NCBI RefSeq assembly: GCF_039727615.1
Contig: NZ_CP152474.1
Location: forward strand, 4,868,898-4,932,897
Length of the DNA: 64,000 nt
Source of the DNA: Leclercia sp. S52
Lineage (GTDB): Bacteria; Pseudomonadota; Gammaproteobacteria; Enterobacterales; Enterobacteriaceae
Direction: 5' to 3'
Shown here: piece by piece, positions 25,273-38,989 of the stretch
Position numbering within the stretch: position 1 is the stretch's first letter
How the letters are laid out: every line of letters starts with the position of its first letter
The notes under the pieces: model-generated
The model's database searches: none
What the model was told of the DNA's origin: nothing
The model's input: the letters and a program-made list of their open reading frames with translations, nothing else
Position numbers and translations under genes: made by a program

Positions 25273-25722
25273 ATGGCAGATATTACTCTTATCAGCGGCA
25301 GTACCCTTGGCGGGGCTGAATATGTAGCGGAACACCTGGCTGAAAAGCTGGAAGACGCGGGTTTTTCCACTGAAACGCTGCACGGACCGTTATTAGAAGA
25401 TCTGCCGATCGACGGGATCTGGCTGTTGATCACCTCCACCCACGGTGCGGGCGATCTTCCGGATAACCTTCTTCCTTTATATGAAGAGTTAAAAGAGCAG
25501 CAGCCCGACCTGGCGAACGTCCGTTTTGGGGCGATCGGCATCGGCAGCCGGGAATATGACACCTTCTGCGGCGCCGTTGAGAAAGTCGAGACCGAACTGA
25601 AGTCCTGCGGGGCACAACAGATCGGCGAAACGCTGAAGATCAACATCCTCGATCACGATATTCCCGAAGATCCAGCGGAACTTTGGCTGGCTGAATGGAA
25701 AAATTTACTCAAAACCGATTAA
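25273..25722 (+). CDS. mioC: Flavodoxin-like protein MioC
   Basis: MioC is a small FMN protein with a short-chain flavodoxin fold, implicated in biotin synthase activity. The start MADITLISGSTLGGAEYVA at 25273 matches E. coli, rather than the upstream in-frame ATG. The phosphate-binding loop is SGSTLGGAEY and the flavin loop STHGAGDLPDN. 149 residues. Its 3' end abuts oriC. Confidence 0.95.
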   Translation: MADITLISGSTLGGAEYVAEHLAEKLEDAGFSTETLHGPLLEDLPIDGIWLLITSTHGAGDLPDNLLPLYEELKEQQPDLANVRFGAIGIGSREYDTFCGAVEKVETELKSCGAQQIGETLKINILDHDIPEDPAELWLAEWKNLLKTD

Positions 25723-25734
25723 AGATCGTGCGAA

Positions 25735-26000
25735 CAGATGTGGATAACTCTGGTTAAAAGCTTGGATCAACCGGTAGTTATCCCAAGAATAACCCTTGAT
25801 GACTTTTTGTGCTGTGTATAACTACGCGATCTGATCCCAGCTTATACGTTGCAGGATCACCGATCATTCACAGCAAACGATCCTCTCTAAACGCATGATC
25901 TTCTTCGGGAGATCCGGCTTATCCACAGAAAACCGCGATCCTAATAAGAGATCACAATAAAACAGATCTCTAAATAAAAAGATCTTCTTTTTAATAGCCA
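25735..26000. other. oriC: Chromosomal replication origin oriC
   Basis: It lies between mioC and mnmG, as in E. coli. DnaA boxes seen: R4 TGTGGATAA (25739-25747), an R3-like TTATCCCAA (25778-25786), R2 TGTGTATAA (25813-25821), R5/M TCATTCACA (25864-25872) and R1 TTATCCACA (25919-25927). The unwinding region has three 13-mers that begin GATCT on the minus strand, at 25941-25953, 25956-25968 and 25972-25984. Thirteen GATC sites lie between 25740 and 26010, the substrate for Dam and SeqA. Confidence 0.96.
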
Positions 26001-26095
26001 GGATCCCAGTGCTTTCTCGATCGACTAAAGTTGAGTAGAATCCACGGCCCGGGCTTCAATCCATTTTCTTACCGCTTTACGCGAGGCAGACCACC

Positions 26096-27985
26096 ATGTT
26101 TTATCAGGATCCTTTTGACGTCATCATCATTGGCGGGGGTCATGCAGGCACCGAGGCCGCAATGGCCGCGGCGCGTATGGGTCAACAGACCCTGCTTTTG
26201 ACACACAATATCGACACGCTAGGACAGATGTCCTGTAATCCGGCGATTGGCGGCATTGGGAAAGGACACCTGGTAAAAGAAGTGGATGCACTTGGCGGCC
26301 TGATGGCCACCGCGATCGATCATGCAGGTATCCAGTTTAGGATACTAAACGCGAGTAAAGGCCCTGCCGTTCGCGCCACCCGTGCACAGGCAGACCGCGT
26401 GCTCTATCGCCAGGCGGTGCGTACCGCGCTGGAGAATCAGCCGAACCTGATGATCTTCCAGCAGGCGGTTGAAGATCTGATCGTCGAAAACGATCGTGTC
26501 GTTGGCGCCGTGACCCAGATGGGTCTGAAATTCCGTGCCAAAGCCGTTGTGCTGACCGTCGGGACCTTCCTCGATGGCAAAATTCATATCGGACTGGATA
26601 ACTACAGCGGTGGCCGTGCTGGCGATCCGCCGTCCATTCCGCTGTCGCGCCGTCTGCGCGAGCTGCCGCTGCGCGTCAGCCGCCTGAAAACCGGCACGCC
26701 GCCGCGAATTGACGCCCGCACTATCGATTTCAGCGTGTTGGCACAGCAGCACGGCGATAACCCGATGCCGGTCTTCTCGTTCATGGGCAACGTGGATCAA
26801 CATCCGCGCCAGGTGCCGTGCTATGTCACGCACACCAACGAGAAAACCCATGACGTGATCCGCAGTAACCTCGATCGCAGCCCGATGTATGCCGGGGTGA
26901 TCGAAGGGATCGGCCCACGCTACTGCCCGTCGATCGAAGACAAGGTAATGCGCTTTGCCGATCGTAACCAGCACCAGATCTTCCTCGAGCCGGAAGGGCT
27001 GACCTCCAACGAGATCTACCCGAACGGTATCTCCACCAGCCTGCCTTTCGACGTACAGATGCAGATCGTCCGTTCGATGCAGGGGATGGAGAATGCGAAG
27101 ATTGTCCGTCCGGGCTACGCCATCGAGTATGACTTCTTCGATCCGCGTGACCTGAAGCCGACGCTGGAGAGCAAATATATCCAGGGGCTGTTCTTTGCGG
27201 GCCAGATCAACGGCACCACCGGTTACGAAGAAGCGGCTGCGCAGGGTCTGCTGGCCGGTCTGAACGCCGCGCGCTTCTCGGCCGAAAAAGAGGGCTGGGC
27301 GCCGGGCCGTTCTCAGGCTTACCTTGGCGTGCTGGTGGACGACCTCTGCACCCTGGGGACCAAAGAGCCGTACCGCATGTTTACCTCCCGCGCGGAATAT
27401 CGTCTGATGCTGCGTGAAGACAACGCCGATCTGCGCCTGACCGAAATCGGTCGCGAGCTGGGTCTGGTGGATGATGCTCGCTGGGCGCGTTTCAACGAGA
27501 AGCTGGAGAACATCGAGCGCGAACGTCAGCGCCTGAAGTCCACCTGGGTCAACCCAACAACCGAATCTGTAGACGAAGTGAATGCTCACCTGTCTGCGCC
27601 GCTGTCGCGTGAAGCCAGCGGGGAAGATCTGCTCCGTCGTCCGGAGATGACCTACGACCAGCTGATTCAGATGACGCCGTTCGCGCCGGGTCTGGAAGAC
27701 GTGCAGGCCGCCGAGCAGGTCGAAATCCAGGTGAAATACGAAGGCTATATCGCCCGTCAGCAGGATGAGATCGAGAAACAGCAGCGCAACGAGAGTACCA
27801 TCCTCCCGGCCACGCTGGATTACCGCCAGGTTAACGGCCTCTCCAACGAGGTGATCGCCAAGCTGAATGACCATAAACCGTCATCCATCGGCCAGGCATC
27901 GCGTATTTCTGGCGTCACCCCTGCGGCCATCTCCATTCTGCTGGTGTGGCTGAAAAAACAGGGTATGCTGCGCCGCAGCGCGTAA
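26096..27985 (+). CDS. mnmG: tRNA uridine-34 carboxymethylaminomethyl modification enzyme MnmG (GidA)
   Basis: MnmG, with MnmE (also in this window), makes the cmnm5 modification of wobble uridine. The FAD-binding motif [19 protein letters not shown] is at about 11-29, and the family motif [19 protein letters not shown] is near residue 280. 629 residues, as in E. coli. Its promoter lies on the AT-rich side of oriC, so its transcription may aid unwinding. Confidence 0.98.
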   Translation: MFYQDPFDVIIIGGGHAGTEAAMAAARMGQQTLLLTHNIDTLGQMSCNPAIGGIGKGHLVKEVDALGGLMATAIDHAGIQFRILNASKGPAVRATRAQADRVLYRQAVRTALENQPNLMIFQQAVEDLIVENDRVVGAVTQMGLKFRAKAVVLTVGTFLDGKIHIGLDNYSGGRAGDPPSIPLSRRLRELPLRVSRLKTGTPPRIDARTIDFSVLAQQHGDNPMPVFSFMGNVDQHPRQVPCYVTHTNEKTHDVIRSNLDRSPMYAGVIEGIGPRYCPSIEDKVMRFADRNQHQIFLEPEGLTSNEIYPNGISTSLPFDVQMQIVRSMQGMENAKIVRPGYAIEYDFFDPRDLKPTLESKYIQGLFFAGQINGTTGYEEAAAQGLLAGLNAARFSAEKEGWAPGRSQAYLGVLVDDLCTLGTKEPYRMFTSRAEYRLMLREDNADLRLTEIGRELGLVDDARWARFNEKLENIERERQRLKSTWVNPTTESVDEVNAHLSAPLSREASGEDLLRRPEMTYDQLIQMTPFAPGLEDVQAAEQVEIQVKYEGYIARQQDEIEKQQRNESTILPATLDYRQVNGLSNEVIAKLNDHKPSSIGQASRISGVTPAAISILLVWLKKQGMLRRSA

Positions 27986-27992
27986 TCGTAAG

Positions 27993-28068
27993 AACTGCCC
28001 GGTGATGCGTAGCGATCCGGGCCTACAGAACTCCGTAGGGCGGGTAAGCTCAGCGCCACCCGCCAAAA
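27993..28068. repeat. Pair of REP units between mnmG and rsmG
   Basis: Two inverted units (AACTGCCCGGTGATGCGTAG and CGTAGGGCGGGTAAGCTCAG) form a BIME-like element in the 105-bp gap of this operon. Confidence 0.7.
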
Positions 28069-28090
28069 CGCATCTCAACAGGTATTCACC

Positions 28091-28714
28091 GTGCTCAACA
28101 AACTCACTCGTCTGCTGGATCAAGCCGGTATTTCGCTCACCGATCACCAGAAAAATCAGCTGGTGGGGTATGTCGATATGCTGCACAAATGGAACAAGGC
28201 CTATAACCTCACCTCGGTTCGCGACCCGAATGAGATGCTGGTGCGTCACATCCTCGACAGCATCGTCGTGGCGCCTCACCTCCAGGGCGAGCGTTTTATC
28301 GATGTGGGCACCGGCCCGGGTCTGCCGGGTATCCCGCTCTCAATCGTGCGTCCTGAGTGCCAGTTCACGCTGCTGGACAGCCTGGGTAAGCGCGTGCGCT
28401 TCCTGCGCCAGGTTCAACATGAGTTGAAGCTGGAAAATATTCATCCGGTGCAGAGTAGGGTAGAGGAGTTTCCCGCCGAGCCGCCGTTTGATGGCGTGAT
28501 CAGCCGGGCATTTGCCTCGCTCAACGACATGATTGACTGGTGTAAGCATCTGCCGGCACAGAACGGGCGCTTTTATGCCCTGAAAGGGATCCTGCCGGAA
28601 GACGAAATCGCTCAGTTGCCTGCCGGGTTTGAGCTGGAGTCAGCCATTAAATTGCGCGTTCCTCAGCTGGAAGGTGAACGCCATCTGGTGATCGTTAAGC
28701 CAAACAATTTTTAA
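28091..28714 (+). CDS. rsmG: 16S rRNA (guanine-527-N7)-methyltransferase RsmG (GidB)
   Basis: RsmG methylates G527 of 16S rRNA; loss gives low-level streptomycin resistance. The S-adenosylmethionine motif [15 protein letters not shown] is at about 71-85. 207 residues, as in E. coli. It starts at a GTG or, equivalently placed, a short RBS-proximal codon after AGGTATTCACC. It is cotranscribed with mnmG. Confidence 0.97.
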   Translation: MLNKLTRLLDQAGISLTDHQKNQLVGYVDMLHKWNKAYNLTSVRDPNEMLVRHILDSIVVAPHLQGERFIDVGTGPGLPGIPLSIVRPECQFTLLDSLGKRVRFLRQVQHELKLENIHPVQSRVEEFPAEPPFDGVISRAFASLNDMIDWCKHLPAQNGRFYALKGILPEDEIAQLPAGFELESAIKLRVPQLEGERHLVIVKPNNF

Positions 28715-29329
28715 AAAAATAATAAAAAATGTGGAATTTGTGCTGTTCTTAGTATGTTAAAAACCAGGCGTCAGGTTAAGAATTATACAGTGCTTATTTA
28801 ACCGCTTTTTTACTATGGATTTTCTTTGGGTTAACGTAAGTGTGTAGTTAACCCAAAAAATAATAAACATTGAAAATATCAGCGTGCTAAAAGTAGGGAA
28901 GAGTAACCAGATCGTAATGTTAAATATTTATTATAAATGTCAATAAAAGGTTTTTGTTGTATACAGGGCTGTTTTGAAAATAGTTGCTGAAATTACGCTT
29001 TAATATCATCGACATGAAATATAACGATTTACTGCTTTAATTTATTCGACCTTATCGTAAATGTGTATTTTGTGATCTCGTGCACGCTTTGTAGCCAACG
29101 TTTCCGCGTGGTTTGCAGTTTTGACGCCTCATTCACAGTTTGATGAAAAGTTAAGAAATAGCGCCGGGGAAAAATATTTAAACATTTATTCACCTTTTCG
29201 CTACTTATTGTTTGAAATCACGGGGACGCACCGTATAATTTGACCGCTTTTTGCTGCTTGACTCTGAGCCCTAAAGGACGTTTTATACGACACGCGGCAT
29301 ACCTCGAAGGGAGCAGGAGTAAAAACGTG
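28715..29329 (+). promoter_or_regulatory. rsmG-atpI intergenic region with the atp promoter
   Basis: The gap is AT-rich and contains no convincing gene. An 11-bp perfect hairpin (TTTGGGTTAAC/GTTAACCCAAA, 28825-28857) followed by A/T residues is a probable bidirectional terminator for rsmG. An atp promoter is visible as TTGAAA (29212-29217), a 16-base spacer and TATAAT (29234-29239). Confidence 0.7.
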
Positions 29330-30534
<1,205 letters not shown>

Positions 30535-30554
30535 TTCTTTACCAACACTACTAC

Positions 30555-30840
<286 letters not shown>

Positions 30841-30876
30841 TAAGCCACAGTTGTAAATTTAAAGAGGTATTGTGCT

Positions 30877-31347
30877 GTGAACATGAACGCAACAATCCTC
30901 GGCCAGGCCATCGCGTTTGTTATCTTTGTCTGGTTCTGCATGAAGTATGTATGGCCGCCATTAATGGCAGCCATCGAAAAACGTCAGAAAGAAATCTCTG
31001 ACGGTCTGGCTTCTGCAGAACGCGCTAAGAAAGATTTGGACCTTGCACAGGCCAACGCGACCGACCAGCTGAAAAAAGCGAAAGCGGAAGCCCAGGTAAT
31101 CATCGAGCAGGCGAACAAACGTCGTTCTCAGATCCTGGACGAAGCGAAAGCTGAAGCAGAACAGGAACGTACTAAAATCGTGACGCAAGCGCAGGCAGAA
31201 ATTGATGCCGAGCGTAAACGTGCTCGCGAAGAGCTGCGTAAGCAGGTCGCGATTCTGGCTGTTGCTGGCGCCGAGAAGATCATCGAACGTTCCGTGGATG
31301 AAGCTGCTAACAGCGACATCGTGGACAAACTTGTCGCTGAACTGTAA
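30877..31347 (+). CDS. atpF: F0F1 ATP synthase subunit b
   Basis: Subunit b is the peripheral stalk: one N-terminal membrane helix (about 4-25) and a long charged coiled coil. 156 residues, as in E. coli. It starts at GTG (GTGAACATGAAC), the same non-ATG start used in E. coli. Confidence 0.97.
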   Translation: MNMNATILGQAIAFVIFVWFCMKYVWPPLMAAIEKRQKEISDGLASAERAKKDLDLAQANATDQLKKAKAEAQVIIEQANKRRSQILDEAKAEAEQERTKIVTQAQAEIDAERKRAREELRKQVAILAVAGAEKIIERSVDEAANSDIVDKLVAEL

Positions 31348-31361
31348 GGAGGGAGGGGCTG

Positions 31362-31895
31362 ATGTCTGAATTTGTTACGGTAGCTCGCCCCTACGCCAAA
31401 GCAGCTTTTGACTTTGCTATCGAACACCAAAATGTCGATCGCTGGCAGAACATGCTGGCGTTTGCCGCTGAGGTAACGAAAAACGAACACATGGCTGAGA
31501 TGCTTTCGGGTGCACTGGCACCGGAAACCCTCGCCAGTTCGTTCATCGCCATTTGCGGTGAGCAGCTGGACACCAACGGTCAGAACCTGATTCGGGTAAT
31601 GGCAGAAAATGGTCGTCTGAAAGCGCTCCCGGATGTTCTTGAGCAGTTCGAGCACCTGCGTGCCCTCAGTGAAGCCACCGTTGAAGTTCACGTAACTTCT
31701 GCGACTGAGCTGAGTAACGAACAGCTTGCGAAAATCACCGCCGCGATGGAAAAACGTCTGTCACGCAAAGTGAAGCTGAATTGCAATATCGATAAGTCTG
31801 TAATGGCGGGCGTAATCATCCGTGCGGGTGATATGGTCATTGATGGCAGCGTACGCGGCCGTCTTGAGCGCCTTGCAGACGTCTTGCAGTCTTAA
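31362..31895 (+). CDS. atpH: F0F1 ATP synthase subunit delta
   Basis: Delta joins the b stalk to the top of F1. 177 residues, as in E. coli, beginning [20 protein letters not shown] strong AAGGAGGGAG ribosome site sits in the 14-bp gap after atpF. Confidence 0.97.
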   Translation: MSEFVTVARPYAKAAFDFAIEHQNVDRWQNMLAFAAEVTKNEHMAEMLSGALAPETLASSFIAICGEQLDTNGQNLIRVMAENGRLKALPDVLEQFEHLRALSEATVEVHVTSATELSNEQLAKITAAMEKRLSRKVKLNCNIDKSVMAGVIIRAGDMVIDGSVRGRLERLADVLQS

Positions 31896-31907
31896 GGGGA
31901 CTGGAGC

Positions 31908-33449
31908 ATGCAACTGAATTCCACCGAAATCAGCGAACTGATCAAGCAGCGCATTGCTCAGTTCAGTGTTGTGAGTGAAGCTCACAACGAAGGTACTATT
32001 GTTTCTGTAAGCGACGGTGTTATCCGCATCCACGGCCTGGCCGATTGTATGCAGGGTGAGATGATTTCCCTGCCGGGTAACCGTTACGCTATCGCACTGA
32101 ACCTGGAGCGCGACTCCGTAGGTGCAGTTGTGATGGGTCCTTACGCTGACCTCGCCGAAGGCATGAAGGTCAAGTGTACTGGCCGTATTCTTGAAGTTCC
32201 AGTTGGCCGCGGCCTGCTGGGTCGCGTGGTGAACACCCTGGGTGCACCAATCGACGGTAAAGGTCCGGTTGATAACGATGGCTTCTCGCCAATCGAAGTT
32301 ATCGCACCGGGCGTAATCGACCGTCAGTCCGTCGACCAGCCGGTGCAGACCGGTTATAAATCCGTTGACGCCATGATCCCAATCGGCCGTGGCCAGCGTG
32401 AGCTGATCATCGGTGACCGTCAGACCGGTAAAACCGCGATGGCAATCGATGCGATCATCAACCAGCGTGACTCCGGCATCAAATGTGTGTACGTGGCTAT
32501 CGGCCAGAAAGCGTCCACCATTTCCAACGTGGTTCGTAAACTGGAAGAGCACGGCGCGCTGGCTAACACCATCGTTGTTGTGGCTACCGCTTCTGAATCT
32601 GCTGCACTGCAATATCTGGCACCGTATGCCGGTTGCGCAATGGGCGAATACTTCCGTGACCGCGGTGAAGATGCACTGATCGTTTATGATGACCTGTCCA
32701 AACAGGCCGTTGCATACCGTCAGGTTTCCCTGCTGCTCCGTCGTCCACCAGGACGTGAAGCATTCCCGGGCGACGTATTCTATCTGCACTCCCGTCTGCT
32801 GGAGCGTGCATCCCGCGTTAACGCGGAATACGTTGAGAACTTCACTAAAGGTGAAGTGAAAGGCCAGACCGGTTCTCTGACCGCACTGCCGATCATCGAA
32901 ACCCAGGCGGGTGACGTTTCTGCGTTCGTTCCGACCAACGTAATCTCCATTACCGATGGTCAGATCTTCCTGGAAACCAACCTGTTTAACTCCGGTATTC
33001 GTCCGGCAGTTAACCCGGGTATCTCCGTATCCCGTGTTGGTGGCGCAGCGCAGACCAAGATCATCAAGAAACTGTCCGGTGGTATCCGTACCGCGCTGGC
33101 ACAGTATCGTGAACTGGCAGCGTTCTCCCAGTTTGCATCCGACCTTGACGATGCAACCCGTAAACAGCTGGACCACGGTCAGAAAGTGACCGAGCTGCTG
33201 AAACAGAAACAGTATGCCCCTATGTCAGTTGCACAGCAGGGCCTGGTACTGTTCGCAGCAGAACGTGGTTATCTGGGGGATGTAGAACTGGCGAAAATCG
33301 GTAGCTTCGAAGCCGCTCTGTTGGCTTACGCTGACCGTGACCATGCTCCGCTGATGCAAGAGATCAACCAGTCCGGTGGCTATAACGACGAAATCGAAGG
33401 CAAGCTGAAGAGCCTGCTCGATTCCTTCAAAGCAACCCAGTCCTGGTAA
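31908..33449 (+). CDS. atpA: F0F1 ATP synthase subunit alpha
   Basis: Alpha is the non-catalytic nucleotide-binding subunit of F1. 513 residues, as in E. coli. The P-loop GDRQTGKT is at about 169-176, and the arginine finger lies in the SRVGGAAQ segment near 373. A 471-codon antisense ORF overlies it and is not a gene. Confidence 0.98.
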   Translation: MQLNSTEISELIKQRIAQFSVVSEAHNEGTIVSVSDGVIRIHGLADCMQGEMISLPGNRYAIALNLERDSVGAVVMGPYADLAEGMKVKCTGRILEVPVGRGLLGRVVNTLGAPIDGKGPVDNDGFSPIEVIAPGVIDRQSVDQPVQTGYKSVDAMIPIGRGQRELIIGDRQTGKTAMAIDAIINQRDSGIKCVYVAIGQKASTISNVVRKLEEHGALANTIVVVATASESAALQYLAPYAGCAMGEYFRDRGEDALIVYDDLSKQAVAYRQVSLLLRRPPGREAFPGDVFYLHSRLLERASRVNAEYVENFTKGEVKGQTGSLTALPIIETQAGDVSAFVPTNVISITDGQIFLETNLFNSGIRPAVNPGISVSRVGGAAQTKIIKKLSGGIRTALAQYRELAAFSQFASDLDDATRKQLDHGQKVTELLKQKQYAPMSVAQQGLVLFAAERGYLGDVELAKIGSFEAALLAYADRDHAPLMQEINQSGGYNDEIEGKLKSLLDSFKATQSW

Positions 33450-33499
33450 AGTCTGGCGGTCTGTCTTAGGACAGACCGCAAGGCATTGAGGAGAAGCTC

Positions 33500-35772
<2,273 letters not shown>

Positions 35773-35792
35773 CGCCTTAATCGGAGGGTGAT

Positions 35793-36224
35793 ATGGCAAT
35801 GACTTACCACCTGGACGTCGTCAGCGCAGAGCAACAAATGTTCTCTGGTCTGGTCGAGAAAATCCAGGTAACGGGTAGTGAAGGTGAACTGGGTATCTTC
35901 CCGGGACACGCCCCGCTGCTCACCGCCATTAAGCCTGGTATGATCCGCATCGTTAAACAGTTCGGTCATGAAGAGTTTATCTATCTGTCCGGGGGCATGA
36001 TTGAAGTGCAACCTGGCAGCGTGACCGTACTGGCTGATACCGCAATTCGTGGCCAGGATCTCGACGAAGCGCGAGCTCTGGAAGCGAAGCGTAAAGCAGA
36101 AGAGCACATTAAGAGCTCTCATGGCGACGTGGATTACGCTCAGGCGTCTGCAGAGCTGGCCAAAGCGATCGCGAAACTGCGCGTTATCGAGTTGACCAAA
36201 AAAAGCGATGTAACACCGGCTTGA
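35793..36224 (+). CDS. atpC: F0F1 ATP synthase subunit epsilon
   Basis: Epsilon regulates and couples F1. It has an N-terminal beta sandwich and two C-terminal helices. 143 residues; the end [10 protein letters not shown] is four residues longer than the E. coli end LTKKAM. Last gene of the operon, followed by a strong terminator. Confidence 0.96.
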   Translation: MAMTYHLDVVSAEQQMFSGLVEKIQVTGSEGELGIFPGHAPLLTAIKPGMIRIVKQFGHEEFIYLSGGMIEVQPGSVTVLADTAIRGQDLDEARALEAKRKAEEHIKSSHGDVDYAQASAELAKAIAKLRVIELTKKSDVTPA

Positions 36225-36231
36225 AAGTACG

Positions 36232-36265
36232 AAAGCCAGTCTGGTCTCCAGACTGGCTTTTTTTA
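36232..36265 (+). terminator. atp operon terminator
   Basis: AAAGCCAGTCTGG and its complement CCAGACTGGCTTT form a stem of about 12 bp, followed by a T run; it lies eight bases after the atpC stop. Confidence 0.9.
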
Positions 36266-36313
36266 TGGTTCCGTTTCAGTAAAATTGAAACTAAAACGGA
36301 GTTTTATTATTTT

Positions 36314-36385
36314 TTGATTTAGATCACAAAAAGATTGATCGGCGAAATGGTCAGGAGTAGACTTCGTTTTGTGATGAATGTCACA
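36314..36385 (+). promoter_or_regulatory. Two CRP-like sites upstream of a small ORF
   Basis: TGTGATGAATGTCACA (36370-36385) is a perfect TGTGA-N6-TCACA site. A second, weaker one, TTGATTTAGATCACAA, lies about 50 bases upstream (36314-36329). They precede the 36418 ORF and follow the atp terminator, so they should not serve atp. No clear -35/-10 pair stands out. Confidence 0.55.
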
Positions 36386-36417
36386 AAACTGAACTCAAAC
36401 AATATCAGGATGCCATC

Positions 36418-36489
36418 ATGAAACTCATTAACAAAATCATCGCCCTCTTCAGCAACATGAGCGTTTCTTTCGGTACGTTCAACCACTAA
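36418..36489 (+). CDS. Putative 23-residue small protein
   Basis: I do not recognise this product. The ORF begins MKLINKIIALFSNMSVSF and ends GTFNH; it is amphipathic, with a basic N-terminus and a hydrophobic middle, as in many membrane-active small proteins. AGGA lies seven bases before the ATG, and two CRP-like sites lie upstream. A REP unit follows, and pelX converges from the other side. It could be a real small protein, or the 5' portion of a regulatory RNA; coding status is inference. Confidence 0.45.
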   Translation: MKLINKIIALFSNMSVSFGTFNH

Positions 36490-36498
36490 GTGCTGATG

Positions 36499-36550
36499 TG
36501 CCGGGTGGCGCCACGCTTACCGTAGTGTGATAAGCGAAGCGCCGCTCTGG
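36499..36550. repeat. REP unit between the small ORF and pelX
   Basis: GCCGGGTGGCGCCACGCTTA is followed after a short spacer by GATAAGCGAAGCGCCGC, a REP-like inverted pair at the 3' boundary of pelX. Confidence 0.65.
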
Positions 36551-38645
36551 TTATTGGGTCTGCACCTGCGTTTTGTCTAACTCCTTCCCGTCCGCATTTA
36601 CGCTTTTACCCTTCACAATAAAATAGTTCGTGTTATCAATGGTCCCCACCACTGCATCGTCATACTCACCGGGCTGATTACGGATCGACAGATTGCCGGT
36701 AAAGATCCCCTGGGTTGTTACGTCGCCGTACGGGCTTGGGCGGAAGATATAGTTAAAGCGCTGGTTATCGACCGCGATGTTGTTCTCCACCACCAGCTTG
36801 CCCGGGTTAAAGTTATCGGTGAAGCCGTCCAGATGATTTCCGGTCGCTTTGCTGTTGCGGATCTGGTGCGCCACTGGCTGCCCTTCCCCGCCGAGCTTAA
36901 AGCCGTTACTGGTATTGTTGCTGGCAACCGAGTTCTCGATCACCACCACGCCGTTTGCACCATCTTCAATCTTGTTGAACAGATCAAAACCGTCGTCGAT
37001 ATTGTCGTGGGCATAGCACTTCTCCAGCCGGTTGCCTTCACCTACCCGCATCTTCACCGCGAAGCCATCGGCGTTAATCTTGCCGGGATCCTCATTGGCA
37101 TAAGATTCGGAATCCACCACCCGGTTATAGCTCGCCCATAACGGCCGGCCAATTTTCTCCGGGGAGGAGATCTGGATCCCGGTGTCGTCATTGCGGTACG
37201 CGGTGACGCGCTCGATCAGATTATGGCTGCCCTGCACACGCAGGCTTTTCTCCGTCACGTCGACACCCTGGATATGCCAGTAGCTGGCGTCCAGCAGCAG
37301 GCCACGGATCGCTACTTTACCTTCAGCCTGCAACGTTTTGACCTTGTCGCTGCTACCGCTGGCCGTGAGTGGGATCTCGCTGCGTGGATAATCGCCGCTT
37401 TTCAGCACCAGCTTACCGCCGGGGGCCAGCAGCGCGATGGCGGTGGCGAGATCCAGCGGCGCATCGGCTGTGCCTTTCGCCTCCGCTTTACCGTCCGGGG
37501 CGGCATACAGCAGCGTCGTGTCCCTGTCCGCGACGCGTTCCACGGTCAGTTGCTGATTCACCGGCTCGCCCTGAGATGGGGTAAAGGCCACCGTAAAGGT
37601 GCTGGTCTGCTCAAGACGAGTGGGCAGGGTGTACATCTCTCCCGCTTTTACCGTTTTCTCATTACCGATCACCACTTCGTTTTGCCGGACGCTGAATACC
37701 CCGTCTTCATTGGCGCGCGCCTGCAACAGGTAATCCCCTGAAGCGCTGATGTTCCCGGAAGCCAGCTGTACTACCAGCGGCAGCGGCTCAGCCTGCCACG
37801 GCGTCGAAGAGAGGGTATGGGCGGGGCTGGTGGTCAGCGAGGCGTTGGTCACCGTGATTCTGGCATTCCGCGATGCGAAGAAGCCGACGTAGTAGCTATC
37901 CTTGTTTTGCACCGAAACCAGATCCGCGCGCGGCACGCTCTTGCTCACCCAGCTATCGCTGTCCACCGGGGCCCACGCGGTAATAAAGCCATCGTCCGTG
38001 CGCTGCAGCTTGAGACGAAATTCCGGGGTCTGGCTCAGGTCCACCTCCTCCTTATAACTCTGTTTTTTAATGGCTGCCCCGGCATTGCCCCATGGCCGGG
38101 TGACCCCCCTCCCGCGTGATGGCCTGCATTTTCACCCGCTGATGATCTTTTTTATCCTGGGTCATGATGGCGTTCATCACCTGGTTCGACGCTGCGGGGA
38201 ACTCCTCATAACCGGTTTTTAGCGGCTGCTGACGCGGATTGCCAAGGACATCGCGCACCAGCAGCCCGGCCCCTTCCTGCGCAGCGGGTTTCGCGCCATT
38301 CTCCGGTCCAAACTGATCCACCCGGATGTTGGCCTGCAGAACGAAATTCTTGCTCGCCGGTAGCTCGGTATAAAAAAAGGTTAACCCGTCGTGGGAGTTG
38401 CCTATTTTGCCGCCGCGGCTCTCCAGCGTGATCGCTTTTTTCAGGTCGGCACTCTCCTGCGGCGTAAGCTTTTTCCCGTCGATGGTGACATCATTAACGC
38501 CAATTTTTTCGGGTAATACGTTGGATGAAAAATTCACGTCCGTGGATTGCCCAAACGCAATGGCTTTCCAGACAGGGGGCTGTTCGGTGGCTGTCGCGGA
38601 AAAAGCGCTACACATCATCAGGGCCAGAGGTATTGTAGACTTCAT
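36551..38645 (-). pseudogene. pelX: Secreted family-9 pectate lyase (exopolygalacturonate lyase PelX-like), frameshifted at a G6 run
   Basis: It would cleave polygalacturonate by beta-elimination in the periplasm or outside. A signal peptide (MKSTIPLALMMCSAFSATA) starts the protein. The second part is a right-handed parallel beta-helix with family PL9 marks: INADGFAVKM, DNIDDGFDLF, SNGFKLGGEG (probable catalytic Lys) and LDGFTDNFNPG. The frame changes after QAITREG at six G on the minus strand (38104-38109). Removing one base joins both parts into about 697 residues. I suspect a sequence error. The gene is absent between atpC and glmU in E. coli, so it was gained or kept here. Confidence 0.82.
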
Positions 38646-38989
38646 CTTATTCTCCTGAGTAATAATTGAGCGCTATTATTATCAGAATAAAACGGCGTTT
38701 CTTTTTTTGTGGGTCACATATTTCAATAATTAAAACAGTGTTTTGCTTATGGAATGCTTTATTCATGAAGCGAAACAATAGCTAACTTGTTGTGCGGGCT
38801 GGAGACTTCTCCAAAGGACGCTATATTCCATAGGCAAAGTCCTTTACTCTGCTGTAAAAAGAACCTTTAAACAGCCCGAAACTGGCGAGGTTGCGCGTTT
38901 TACCACCTCTCCATTTTATGGCGCAAAATATGTAGAATTTTCAACGCCAAAGGGTTTTACTTTTCACTCAAATTACAGTCAGGACGTGT
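38646..38989. promoter_or_regulatory. pelX-glmU divergent control region with a KdgR-like site
   Basis: The sequence ATTAAAACAGTGTTTTGCT (38729-38747) agrees at about 15 of 19 positions with the KdgR operator consensus known from pectinolytic enterobacteria. Its place upstream of pelX fits repression lifted by pectin breakdown products. The rest of the region should hold the glmU promoter; I see no gene. Confidence 0.5.

Noticed and set aside
26345..27874. 509-codon ORF antisense to mnmG
   Set aside because: Same reason: a shadow of a GC-rich conserved gene, His/Arg/Gln-rich without a family resemblance.
31761..33176. 471-codon ORF antisense to atpA
   Set aside because: It is the mirror of a highly conserved, codon-biased gene; the product has no recognisable features and no ribosome site.
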